Origin: Thermohalobaculum sp050331395
Lineage (GTDB): Bacteria; Pseudomonadota; Alphaproteobacteria; Rhodobacterales; Rhodobacteraceae
Direction of reading: 5' to 3'
Length of the DNA: 23,020 nucleotides
Assembly: GCA_050331395.1 (NCBI GenBank)
Contig: JBHJGX010000056.1
Location: 1 to 23,020, forward strand
The translations under genes were made by a program, and so were the position numbers. Below are positions 7,938-14,965 of the stretch, piece after piece. The notes under the pieces are model-generated. The model was not told the DNA's origin, did no database searches, and worked only from the letters and a program-made list of their open reading frames with translations. Every line of letters begins with the position of its first letter. The stretch's first letter is position 1.

Positions 7938-8770
7938 GAGATGCCTCCTCGGCTCATCAGGATTTGTGATTGAGGCATCGATTAAAACGTGATTTTAACG
8001 CAAATTTACGGTGTCATAGGCTTTCTAGACGCGCGCCGCCGCTGCTGGAAACTTAATGTTCATATTCCACCCCGATAAGCTTAGCATGGTCAATCAAATC
8101 AAGTAAATCCGAATTACTTTCAATGCGGGTTATAGATCAGTAGATCTACAATAATAAAAATGCAAAGCGCCCTCTTAGAAAAAATAAAGGGGATAACGAA
8201 CTTTGTGAAGCCCAGCTGAAGCTGCCTTTCTTATTGATTGTGATATGTTACCAACAGTGACGATAGGACGATATATTTGAATAATATTCTTGACACTCCC
8301 CAGAAAATCTCATGATTTGCGAAATAATTATACTTGAGCGAGCTTGTCTCACCGGTCACCCATTCGACCTCTTGTTACTGGCCAGCCCGAGAATTCGGTG
8401 ACCGCAATTTTGGCCCGGCCCTTACAGGACGTTGACCGCAAGAACGTACAATCAGGCAAGCTGGCTCGCCTCTTTCCGGCCACTCGCGACGAGCCCGATT
8501 TTTCGGCTGTTTCGGCACCGCACGCAAAGGCAATCGTCCGCCCGGCTAAAACATCCATATGTCCTGAAAGTTTGCGAAAGGGTTGTTCGTTCGTTCTTCC
8601 CCGGTACGACATTGCATCATCGCCCGCGCGTCCACCGAACGCCCTCGACCTGCGTCGTCCAATGGCATACGGTCCCGCTGAGCAGCGCCATCGGCCCGAA
8701 GAAGACGCGGCCCGTACGCCGCTCAAATATGACGTATGAAAAGCGAAAAACGCGAAACAGGGAGATCCGA
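7938..8770. other. Gene-poor, partly AT-rich interval between tRNA-Thr and the TRAP operon
   Basis: No coding region can be supported here. About 7938-8340 is markedly AT-rich, with several short inverted repeats: an 8-bp pair GATGCCTC/GAGGCATC at 7940-7947 and 7972-7979, TTAAAA/TTTTAA at 7982-7998, and the palindrome GTAGATCTAC at 8140-8149. A TTGACA occurs at 8290-8295 without a convincing -10. From about 8345 the composition becomes GC-richer; a 131-codon frame there (8344-8739) has no recognisable domain, no ribosome site and atypical composition. The interval may hold the leader of dctP, decayed genes or a small RNA, none of which can be shown from sequence alone. Confidence 0.6.
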
Positions 8771-9877
8771 ATGACATCCGCAATCACCACGTCGACGCGC
8801 CGCAAATTCTTGGCCCGAAGCGCTCTCGTCGGGGGCGCGACGCTCGCTGCGCCGGCGATTGCCACCGCGCAAGGTCAAACGACGACGTGGCGCGTGCAAA
8901 CCTCATGGCCCGGCGGCATCGGCCTCGAAATTTTTCGCACCTGGTGCGCGAGCATCGTCGAGAAGACGGGCGGCGAACTCGCGTTTGAACCCTTTGGCGC
9001 CAACGACGTGGTTGGCGATTTCCAGCTCTATGACGCGGTCAAGAATGGCGTGCTCGAGGCGGTAAACCCCTTCACCATTTACGCGCAGGGCATTATCCCA
9101 GCGGCCGTCTTCCTCACGAGCTACCCGCTTGGGCTGCGAAACCCGCACGAATTCGACACGTTCTACTACGGCCTCGGCGGCATTGACATTGCGCGAGAGC
9201 TCTACGCCGCGCAAGGCATGCATTTTGTCGGGCCGATACATCACGGACCCAACATCATTCACTCCAAGGTGCCGATCCGCTCCATCGATGACTTCGCGGG
9301 CCGCAAGATGCGCGCACCAGGCGGCATGGTCGCCGAACTCTTCTCGGAAATCGGCGCCGAGACGACGCTGCTGCCGGGTTCGGAGATCTTCCCTGCGCTG
9401 GAGAAAGGCACGATCGATGTCGCCGACTATGTGGGCCCGGCCGTGAATTACGCGCTCGGCTTCTCGCAAGTCACCGACTATATTTCGATGGGCCCTCCGG
9501 GCTTTATGTCGGTCTATCAGCCGGTCGACCTTATGGATCTGACAGTCGGCGAGGCAGCGTGGAATGCGCTCAGCCCGCAGATGAAGCAATTCGTCGAACT
9601 GGAGACGCATGCCTATTCGGACACGCACCATGCGGCGATCCAAAAGGCGGACCAAGAGGCATGGGCCAAGTTCGAGGCCGACGGAACCGAAGTGACCCGC
9701 CTATCGCAGGATGACGTGGAGATCATGACCGAAGTCGCGGTGCCGATCTGGTTCAAATACGCCAATCGGGACAAAGCCTCGGCACGGGTCTTTAAGATCC
9801 AGCTCGACTATATGATGTCGGGCTCGCTCGGTTACGTCACGCCGTCGATGATCGAAGGCCTGACGCTCGACCTCTGA
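8771..9877 (+). CDS. dctP: TRAP transporter substrate-binding protein (DctP family)
   Basis: This is the periplasmic receptor of a tripartite Na+-dependent TRAP carrier for an organic acid. The 368-residue product begins with a twin-arginine signal (TRRKFLA, Arg10-Arg11; hydrophobic core to about 31; AxA cleavage near ATA-Q). The mature part shows DctP hallmarks: WRVQTSWPGG at about 40-49, GRKMRAPGG with the carboxylate-binding Arg181, and LPGSEIFPALEKGTIDVADYVGP at about 201-223. The PGxEIxxALExGTID block resembles the TakP/lactate branch that binds 2-oxo or 2-hydroxy acids; this substrate guess is inference. The ATG at 8771 has GGGAGA 6 bp upstream; an in-frame upstream extension is not supported. 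A strong hairpin separates it from dctQ. Confidence 0.93.
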   Translation: MTSAITTSTRRKFLARSALVGGATLAAPAIATAQGQTTTWRVQTSWPGGIGLEIFRTWCASIVEKTGGELAFEPFGANDVVGDFQLYDAVKNGVLEAVNPFTIYAQGIIPAAVFLTSYPLGLRNPHEFDTFYYGLGGIDIARELYAAQGMHFVGPIHHGPNIIHSKVPIRSIDDFAGRKMRAPGGMVAELFSEIGAETTLLPGSEIFPALEKGTIDVADYVGPAVNYALGFSQVTDYISMGPPGFMSVYQPVDLMDLTVGEAAWNALSPQMKQFVELETHAYSDTHHAAIQKADQEAWAKFEADGTEVTRLSQDDVEIMTEVAVPIWFKYANRDKASARVFKIQLDYMMSGSLGYVTPSMIEGLTLDL

Positions 9878-9889
9878 GATCGGTCCCGC

Positions 9890-9926
9890 GCTCGGCTACG
9901 CTGAGGCGTAGCCGGGCCGCTTTTCT
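9890..9926 (+). terminator. Intercistronic hairpin between dctP and dctQ (attenuator/terminator)
   Basis: A perfect 9-bp stem, CGGCTACGC (9893-9901) with GCGTAGCCG (9906-9914), encloses the loop TGAG. It extends outward by three further pairs, one of them G-U, to 9890 and 9917, and is followed by TTTTCTCTC from 9921. In operons led by a binding-protein gene such a structure usually gives partial termination or stabilises the upstream mRNA, so that the receptor is made in excess over the permease. Confidence 0.65.
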
Positions 9927-9955
9927 CTCGTCTCACGCTTTCGAACGGATCCGAA

Positions 9956-11179
9956 ATGCCGAGCCTCGACTTCGAGCTCCCGCATTGGGCCTATTGGTCG
10001 ATGCTGGGCGTCTTTCCTCTTGTCGCGATGCTTCTGGCGCACCGCGGCCGCGCCACGGGCTACTCTCTGCCGCTCGGCTATTTCATCCTGCTCACAGGTG
10101 GGATGCTGGGACTGCATCGATTTTATTTGCGTAGCATTTGGGGATTATTGTTTCTGCCGCTTTTCCTTGGCATATTGTTTGCGAATTCCGAGGAACGTGC
10201 GGCCCGTGAGGTGCAGTCCGAAGCGGCCAACGGTGTGCGCACCGCCGAACGCGTTGTCGCGCGGAACGCGCCACGGCTTGAGGGGGCAGCAGCGCGCCTC
10301 GAGGAGCTTCGCGCGGCTGCCGCCGAAGCAACCGAGACCGGCACGCGCATTCAACAGATCAGGGCAGAACGGGCGCTCGAGCGGGAAGAGGCTCGCATCG
10401 ACGAGGCGCGAGAGGCGGTCGCCGACGCCGAAGCGACGCTCGCCACCGGTCGGCCCGCGCTTGAAGACGCGACCGCCGCGCGGGAATTCTGGTCGGACGC
10501 GGCCTTCGCGCTGTTTTGCGCGATCCTTGCCTTCATGGCGGTGGACGCGCTGCTTCTCCCCGGGCTCCGACGCCGGGCCGAAGCGGCCGCTGCGGCCGAA
10601 GATCCCACGTCGACTGACGTCGAACACGCCATCGAGACCGTCGAAGCCGAAGAGACCAAACGAGACGAAGACCATATCGGCCGCGGCCCGTTCGGCTCGA
10701 TCGACCGCCTGTCGTTCTATGCTGGCGAGTTCGTGAGTTACTGGGCCGTGATCGCCGTCTTTGTCTACTACTACGAAGTCGTTGCGCGGTATGTCTTCAA
10801 CTCGCCCACCAATTGGGCCCATGAGGGCATGTTCCTGATGTTCGGGATGCAATACTTGATTGCTGGCGCCTATGCCGCACTCACCGAAGCCCATGTGCGC
10901 GTCGATATTTTCTATGCGCGCTGGTCACCACTCGGCAAAGCCTGGGTCGATCTCTTAACCTCGGTGTTCTTCTTCATTTTTGCCGGGACGCTGCTGGTCA
11001 CTGGCTGGATCTTTGCCATGGACGCGACGCGGGTCGGCGAACTCTCCTTCTCCGAGTGGCAGATCGCCTATTGGCCCTTCAAATGGGCGATCGTCGTCGG
11101 CGGTGCGCTCCTCGTCTTGCAGGGCGTGGCCAAGCTCGGCCGTGACATCGCCACCATCCGCAACGCACGGGAGGCCTGA
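9956..11179 (+). CDS. dctQ: TRAP small permease (DctQ) fused to an N-terminal TM2-like and coiled-coil region
   Basis: The C-terminal part (about residues 248-400) is a normal DctQ subunit: a first helix WAVIAVFVYYYEVVARYVFNSP, then WAHEGMFLMFGMQYLIAGAYA, EAHVRVDIFY, and two further membrane helices. It sits in the inner membrane with DctM. The N-terminal 200-odd residues are extra. Helices lie at about 12-27 and 40-77 with GGMLGLHRFYL at about 48-58, the G-x-H-R-F-Y signature of TM2 domains. A long charged Ala/Glu/Arg helix follows, probably coiled coil (about 80-175), then another membrane helix at about 180-202 and an acidic linker. Ordinary DctQ proteins are about 160-220 residues; this one has 407. 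The frame is continuous and the stop lies 3 bp before dctM, so it is a genuine fusion in an intact operon. Confidence 0.88.
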   Translation: MPSLDFELPHWAYWSMLGVFPLVAMLLAHRGRATGYSLPLGYFILLTGGMLGLHRFYLRSIWGLLFLPLFLGILFANSEERAAREVQSEAANGVRTAERVVARNAPRLEGAAARLEELRAAAAEATETGTRIQQIRAERALEREEARIDEAREAVADAEATLATGRPALEDATAAREFWSDAAFALFCAILAFMAVDALLLPGLRRRAEAAAAAEDPTSTDVEHAIETVEAEETKRDEDHIGRGPFGSIDRLSFYAGEFVSYWAVIAVFVYYYEVVARYVFNSPTNWAHEGMFLMFGMQYLIAGAYAALTEAHVRVDIFYARWSPLGKAWVDLLTSVFFFIFAGTLLVTGWIFAMDATRVGELSFSEWQIAYWPFKWAIVVGGALLVLQGVAKLGRDIATIRNAREA

Positions 11180-11182
11180 GCC

Positions 11183-12538
11183 ATGGGCATCGAGATCTCG
11201 ATCGAATGGTTGACAGTCTTGATGTTCGGCAGCCTCCTTGTGCTGCTGATGCTCGGCCTGCCGCTCGCCTTCGTCACTGGCGGTCTTGCCTGTGTCTTCC
11301 TCTTTATCCTCGGCGACGCGCAAACGCTCAATATCGTGCCGAGCCGGATCTTTCCGTTGATGACAAACTATCAGCTTTCGGCGATCCCGCTCTTTATCTT
11401 TATGGCCGCAATGCTGGAGCGCGCCGGCATCATCAACGACATGTTCGATGTGATTTACAAGCTGTTGGGCGGGGTGAAAGGCGGGCTCGCCTCGGCAACG
11501 ATCATCGCTTCGACGATCCTGGCGGCCATGGTCGGCGTGATCGGCGCGGCCGTGGTCACCATGGGCATCATCGCCCTGCCTGCCATGCTTAAGCGCGCCT
11601 ATCGCCCCGAGATCGCCATGGGCAGCATCATGGCCGGCGGGACGCTCGGCATCCTGATCCCGCCCTCGATCCTCGCGATCATCTACGCGGTCGTCGCCGA
11701 GCAGTCGGTGGGCGAGCTTTTCATCGGCGCGGTGATCCCGGGGTTGCTGCTGTCCGGGCTCTACATCCTCTATGTGACGCTCACCTGTTATGCGCGGCCG
11801 TCTTTCGGGCCGCCGATCCCCGTCGAAGAGCGCGTGCCATTCGCCGAGAAACTGCGCTTGGTCAACAAGATGTCGGCACCCATCGCGCTCGTCGCCGTGG
11901 TCCTCGGCGTGATCTTCACCGGTGTGGCGACGCCCGTCGAGGCAGCCGGCATCGGCACGTTCGGCGCGTTCGTGGTCGCCGCCATCCACCGCAAGCTCGA
12001 CTGGCCGACCATCCGGGGCGCCTGTCTGACCACGCTCAAAGCGTCGGCAATGGTCATCTGGATCATGTTCGGCGCGACGATATTCGTCGGACTCTATGTG
12101 CTGAATGGCGGGCAGCAATTCGTTCAAGAGACCATGCAAGGCCTCGGCCTCGGGCCGTGGGGGATCCTGATCCTGATGCAGGTGCTGTTGATTGCGCTCG
12201 GCATGTTTCTCGATTGGGTGGGGATCCTGCTCCTCGCGGTGCCGATCTTCGTGCCCATCATAAAGGCGCTCGGCGCGGCCGCCTTCGGGCTCGGCTCCGA
12301 AAGCGAACTCGTGCTTTGGTTCGGGGTGCTTTACCTGGTGAACATGCAGATGAGCTTTTTGTCGCCGCCCTTCGGCTACGCGCTTTTTTACCTGCGCGGG
12401 GTGGCGCCGGACACGATCCCCATGGCACGCATCTTTCGCGCGGCGCTGCCGTTTTTGGCGATCCAGGCGATTGGACTGGCGCTCTGCATGCTGTTCCCCG
12501 GTCTGATCACTTGGCTGCCGAGCGTGGTCTACGGCTAA
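11183..12538 (+). CDS. dctM: TRAP transporter large permease (DctM family)
   Basis: DctM is the Na+-coupled transport subunit in the inner membrane. The 451-residue product is hydrophobic throughout with about a dozen predicted helices. It carries the family signatures YQLSAIPLFIFMAAMLERAGI (about 60-80), KGGLASATIIASTILAAMVG in the middle, GGTLGILIPPSILAIIYAVV (about 153-172) and the repeat-like ATPVEAAGIGTFGAF. Length and motifs are complete. It begins 3 bp after dctQ with GGAGGCC before the ATG. Its stop lies only 4 bp from the stop of the convergent ExoD-like gene, so the two transcripts probably overlap. No catabolic genes for the substrate flank the operon. Confidence 0.94.
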   Translation: MGIEISIEWLTVLMFGSLLVLLMLGLPLAFVTGGLACVFLFILGDAQTLNIVPSRIFPLMTNYQLSAIPLFIFMAAMLERAGIINDMFDVIYKLLGGVKGGLASATIIASTILAAMVGVIGAAVVTMGIIALPAMLKRAYRPEIAMGSIMAGGTLGILIPPSILAIIYAVVAEQSVGELFIGAVIPGLLLSGLYILYVTLTCYARPSFGPPIPVEERVPFAEKLRLVNKMSAPIALVAVVLGVIFTGVATPVEAAGIGTFGAFVVAAIHRKLDWPTIRGACLTTLKASAMVIWIMFGATIFVGLYVLNGGQQFVQETMQGLGLGPWGILILMQVLLIALGMFLDWVGILLLAVPIFVPIIKALGAAAFGLGSESELVLWFGVLYLVNMQMSFLSPPFGYALFYLRGVAPDTIPMARIFRAALPFLAIQAIGLALCMLFPGLITWLPSVVYG

Positions 12539-12542
12539 AGCG

Positions 12543-13145
12543 TCAGAATACCGAGCCGATCACCCAACCAAGAAGCGCGATCGATCCGGCCATGAAGAGG
12601 TAACCGGCCCCCGCAAAAATCCCGTCCTCGCCCGCCAAGGCGAGACCGAGCAGCACGATGCCGATGCCCGGTACGGCGGCAAGGCCGGGCACAAAGCTGA
12701 CCGGTATTAGGATGATGGCCAGAAGAAGCGCGGCCCCGGACGCAACGGTGCGGGCAGGTTCCCCTTTTGCGAGGAATGCGAGGCGCTGGTTCACGACGAG
12801 CCCGTCGACCCATTCGGCCGCCGGGCGGACACGGGCGAGCACGGCGCGGACCGATCCCGCGTCGACCGTACGTTCTCGGATTGCCGTCGGCGCATAGAAG
12901 TGGGTGCCGCCACCGAACCAGGAATGCGCAACCGTGGCGACGACGGCGAGCGCCACGATATTCGGCAGGCCGGGGATCGCGCCGATCACCGGCAGTGAGA
13001 CAAGAAGGCCAAGTGCGACGAGAATGAGCCCCATCGGCCGTTTCTCGAGACGGTCGAGAAGGTCGCCCACGGAAACGCGGCCCCCCTCCGCCTCGGCCGA
13101 CAATTGATCGATGGCGTTCTCGAGCGGTTCGGCTTGTGCTGTCAC
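12543..13145 (-). CDS. ExoD-family membrane protein
   Basis: ExoD-family proteins are small inner-membrane proteins named from exopolysaccharide mutants of Sinorhizobium; their biochemical role is not well defined. Visible features are a short N-terminal soluble part with VSVGDLLDRLEKRPMGLILVALGLL, the small-residue helix LPVIGAIPGLPNIVALAVV, a soluble mid-region, and three more hydrophobic stretches at the C-terminus. I chose the GTG at 13145 (200 residues) because a perfect GAGGAGG lies 5 bp upstream. An ATG at 13169 in the same frame has no ribosome site and falls at or before the start point expected from the EcfG-type promoter at 13175-13199. The gene is therefore a likely stress-response target. 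It is convergent with dctM. Confidence 0.85.
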   Translation of the reverse strand: MTAQAEPLENAIDQLSAEAEGGRVSVGDLLDRLEKRPMGLILVALGLLVSLPVIGAIPGLPNIVALAVVATVAHSWFGGGTHFYAPTAIRERTVDAGSVRAVLARVRPAAEWVDGLVVNQRLAFLAKGEPARTVASGAALLLAIILIPVSFVPGLAAVPGIGIVLLGLALAGEDGIFAGAGYLFMAGSIALLGWVIGSVF

Positions 13146-13174
13146 AATGGCCTCCTCTGTATTGGCCATGTGAG

Positions 13175-13199
13175 AACGCGAAGGTGCCGCCAAAGTTCC
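13175..13199 (-). promoter_or_regulatory. EcfG-type promoter of the ExoD-family gene
   Basis: On the minus strand GGAAC (13199-13195) and CGTT (13178-13175) are separated by exactly 16 bp, matching the established alphaproteobacterial EcfG consensus GGAAC-N16/17-CGTT. The start point would fall around 13167, about 22 bp before the GTG at 13145 and its GAGGAGG. Confidence 0.8.
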
Positions 13200-13226
13200 A
13201 CACCGTCGAGACACACACGCACGGTG

Positions 13227-13251
13227 GGAACGTTAGGCTCAGTCCCGCGTT
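13227..13251 (+). promoter_or_regulatory. EcfG-type promoter of the small lipoprotein gene
   Basis: GGAAC at 13227-13231, 16 bp, then CGTT at 13248-13251, an exact EcfG consensus. The expected start point is about 40-45 bp before the lipoprotein ATG at 13303. Confidence 0.78.
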
Positions 13252-13253
13252 CC
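13229..13253 (-). promoter_or_regulatory. Second, overlapping EcfG-type promoter facing the ExoD-family gene
   Basis: The element at 13227-13253 begins with GGAACG and ends with CGTTCC, so the minus strand also reads GGAAC-N16-CGTT (GGAAC at 13253-13249, CGTT at 13232-13229). It could be an extra upstream promoter for the ExoD-family gene. Only one direction may be used, since the same inverted ends serve both strands. Confidence 0.5.
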
Positions 13254-13302
13254 TTGCTCAATGGTCCACAGTTGGGCCGAGCCCACAACATAGGAGCCGA
13301 AG

Positions 13303-13491
13303 ATGTCTCACCGCTTTCTCTCACTCCCCGCCGCTCTTTTCGGTGCCGTACTGCTCAGCGGATGCGGCGCGGTCGTCGCCGGTACGGCGGGCGGCTTGAT
13401 TGTCGATGAAGGGATCAACGAAAATGATGGCGAATTCGATCCGCTCGAGAACACCGAAGCTGCAAAAACCGTTGAAGAGGCGCTCGAGTAA
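13303..13491 (+). CDS. Small putative lipoprotein (62 aa), likely stress-induced
   Basis: The product has a clear lipoprotein signal, a hydrophobic helix followed by LLSGC (Cys21), then a Gly/Ala/Val stretch and an acidic tail of about 28 residues. I do not recognise a named family; the size and design recall small stress-induced envelope lipoproteins. The ATG at 13303 has GGAGCC 6 bp upstream. An exact EcfG-type promoter sits at 13227-13251 and a perfect bidirectional terminator at 13509-13539, so it is a single-gene transcript. Both flanking signals, and the position next to the phyR-nepR-ecfG locus, support a real general-stress gene. Confidence 0.85.
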   Translation: MSHRFLSLPAALFGAVLLSGCGAVVAGTAGGLIVDEGINENDGEFDPLENTEAAKTVEEALE

Positions 13492-13508
13492 GAGTGGTGT
13501 CTACGTCG

Positions 13509-13539
13509 AACGGCCCGGATCGCGATGATCCGGGCCGTT
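13509..13539. terminator. Bidirectional terminator between convergent lipoprotein genes
   Basis: A perfect 13-bp stem, AACGGCCCGGATC (13509-13521) with GATCCGGGCCGTT (13527-13539), encloses the 5-nt loop GCGAT, with TTT at its plus-strand 3' end. It lies between the stops of the gene at 13303-13491 (plus) and the gene at 13566-14093 (minus), so it can end both transcripts. Confidence 0.78.
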
Positions 13540-13565
13540 TGTGCTCGGATTAAGTTTCCGCTCAA

Positions 13566-14093
13566 TTACGCCGCCGCGCAGGAACCGAAGATCACCCAAG
13601 CCTCGTGCGAGCCTCGATACATGCGCCGCGGCCCCCCGTCGTCATCCGGATCGAGCGTGAGTTGGGCGTCCCCGCAGACATCCGCTCGGCGCGCAACCTC
13701 CTTGGCGAGCGCCACCGCCACCTGTTCGTAATCGGCCCCTTCGAAGGGCGCAGTGACCGGTAGTCCCTCGGCGGGCCCAGGCGGATTGAAGGCAAACCGC
13801 TCCCACGCGGCGTCACTTGTCCCATCGTCCTGCCGGATCGCAATCACCATTTGCCCGATGACCCGCACATAGCGGACATTCACGCGGAATTGCGTCCACC
13901 CTGCATCGACCAAATACTTAACACGCCGCGTTCCGGGATCGCGCCCGGTGGCCGCCCGTTCGGCGCCGCCCGCCCGTTCGACGGGGCCGACTGCAAGCTC
14001 AGTCGGCGCTGGCGCGGCGCAGGCGCCGATGAGGACGGCGACGCTTAGCGCCATCACCGTCACACCCCTCTTGCCATGCGAAGCGACGGTCAT
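13566..14093 (-). CDS. Putative lipoprotein translationally coupled to phyR
   Basis: The 175-residue product starts with a lipoprotein signal (hydrophobic 11-24, lipobox LIGAC with Cys25), then an Ala/Pro linker and one soluble domain of about 120 residues with alternating strands (WTQFRVNVRYVRVIGQMVIAIRQDD) and a C-terminal SHEAWVIFGSCAA. I do not recognise a family. The ATG at 14093 overlaps the phyR stop by 4 bp (ATGA), so it is translated from the phyR message and is probably induced with the general stress response. The frame stays open upstream inside phyR, but that part is a shadow. It ends before a strong bidirectional terminator. An envelope sensor or effector role is conceivable but not shown. 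Confidence 0.82.
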   Translation of the reverse strand: MTVASHGKRGVTVMALSVAVLIGACAAPAPTELAVGPVERAGGAERAATGRDPGTRRVKYLVDAGWTQFRVNVRYVRVIGQMVIAIRQDDGTSDAAWERFAFNPPGPAEGLPVTAPFEGADYEQVAVALAKEVARRADVCGDAQLTLDPDDDGGPRRMYRGSHEAWVIFGSCAAA

Positions 14094-14917
14094 GTCTCGG
14101 GACCTTCGGTGTGAAAGAGCGCCTGGGAAATCGCGGCTTCGACGACGTCCGGGCGGAAGGGCTTGGTGATCAGAAAGGTAGGTTCCGTCCGCTCGCCGGT
14201 CAGCAAACGCTCGGGAAAGGCGGTGATGAAAATGACCGGAACGACCATGCTCTCGAGAATGTCCTTGACCGCGCTGATCCCCGAGGAGCCGTCCGCCAGC
14301 TGAATGTCTGCCAGGATGATCGACGGACGCGTTTCCTCGGCCAACGCCACAGCGCTCGCGTGGGTATCGGCGATCCCGACGACCTGATGCCCCATCCCTG
14401 TGACGATGCTTTCCAGATCGAGCGCGATGATCGGCTCGTCTTCGATGATCATCACCCGGGCGCGGCTCTGTGCGTCGAGCTCCCCCCGGGCGCGGTCGGC
14501 CAGCTCGGCCGCCTCGTCGGTCCCGATCCCCAAGATCGCCGCAGCCTCGCCGGTGCCGAAGCCCTCGACCGTCGTTAGCAGCAAGAGCCGGCGCGAGGCC
14601 GGGGTCAACCGAGCCACCCGGCCCGTCGCAGTGTCGGGTTCTGCCGCCTCGGATGCGTCGGGCTCGACCTGGGTGCTGTCCCACATGCGCTGAAAAAGCC
14701 GGTAAAGGCCCACACGGATGCTGACCGACCGGTCGATGGCATCCCGATCCGCGATCAGCGCTTCGAGCGTTGCAGCCACATAGGTGTCGCCGGAGCTCTG
14801 GGTTCCGCAGAGCGCCCGCGCATAGCGCCGGAGCAGCGGCAGGTGCGGTGCGATCAGGACCGCAAGATTGTCCGTGTCGGCTTCGGAAACGACACTTGGC
14901 GTATCGGGGGTCACCAT
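14090..14917 (-). CDS. phyR: General stress response regulator PhyR (sigma-like plus receiver)
   Basis: PhyR is the anti-anti-sigma factor of the alphaproteobacterial general stress response. When phosphorylated, its sigma-like domain binds NepR and frees EcfG. The 275-residue product has an N-terminal EcfG-like domain (about 15-150; LPLLRRYARALCG, and a sigma4-like LTPASRRLLLLTTVEGFGTGEAAAILG) and a C-terminal receiver (about 152-270) with Glu159/Asp160, phospho-acceptor Asp204 in LADIQLADG, Thr232 in FITA and Lys252 in TKPF, all intact. The ATG at 14917 follows CAGGAGA. An EcfG-type promoter lies at 14948-14972, giving positive autoregulation. It is divergent from nepR-ecfG and overlaps the following lipoprotein gene by 4 bp. 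Confidence 0.96.
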   Translation of the reverse strand: MVTPDTPSVVSEADTDNLAVLIAPHLPLLRRYARALCGTQSSGDTYVAATLEALIADRDAIDRSVSIRVGLYRLFQRMWDSTQVEPDASEAAEPDTATGRVARLTPASRRLLLLTTVEGFGTGEAAAILGIGTDEAAELADRARGELDAQSRARVMIIEDEPIIALDLESIVTGMGHQVVGIADTHASAVALAEETRPSIILADIQLADGSSGISAVKDILESMVVPVIFITAFPERLLTGERTEPTFLITKPFRPDVVEAAISQALFHTEGPET

Positions 14918-14940
14918 TTTTCTCCTGTTAAGCCGTGTTG

Positions 14941-14965
14941 GGAACGAAACGGCAGTCGGATCGTT
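14941..14965 (+). promoter_or_regulatory. EcfG-type promoter of nepR-ecfG
   Basis: GGAAC at 14941-14945 and CGTT at 14962-14965 are separated by exactly 16 bp, the EcfG consensus. Start is expected about 40 bp before the nepR ATG at 15015. Autoregulation of nepR-ecfG by EcfG is well established in this bacterial class. Confidence 0.87.

Noticed and set aside
7793..7978. 61-codon minus-strand frame ending in a GTRTPDILITNQALYQLS-like sequence
   Set aside because: It is the antisense translation of tRNA-Thr, a well-known source of false protein annotations.
8344..8770. Open frames upstream of dctP on both strands, including an N-terminal extension of dctP
   Set aside because: There is no ribosome site, domain or signal; the Tat signal peptide and ribosome site place the dctP start at 8771.
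14094..14684. Upstream in-frame extension of the lipoprotein coupled to phyR
   Set aside because: It overlaps phyR in another frame; the lipobox and the ATGA overlap fix the start at 14093.
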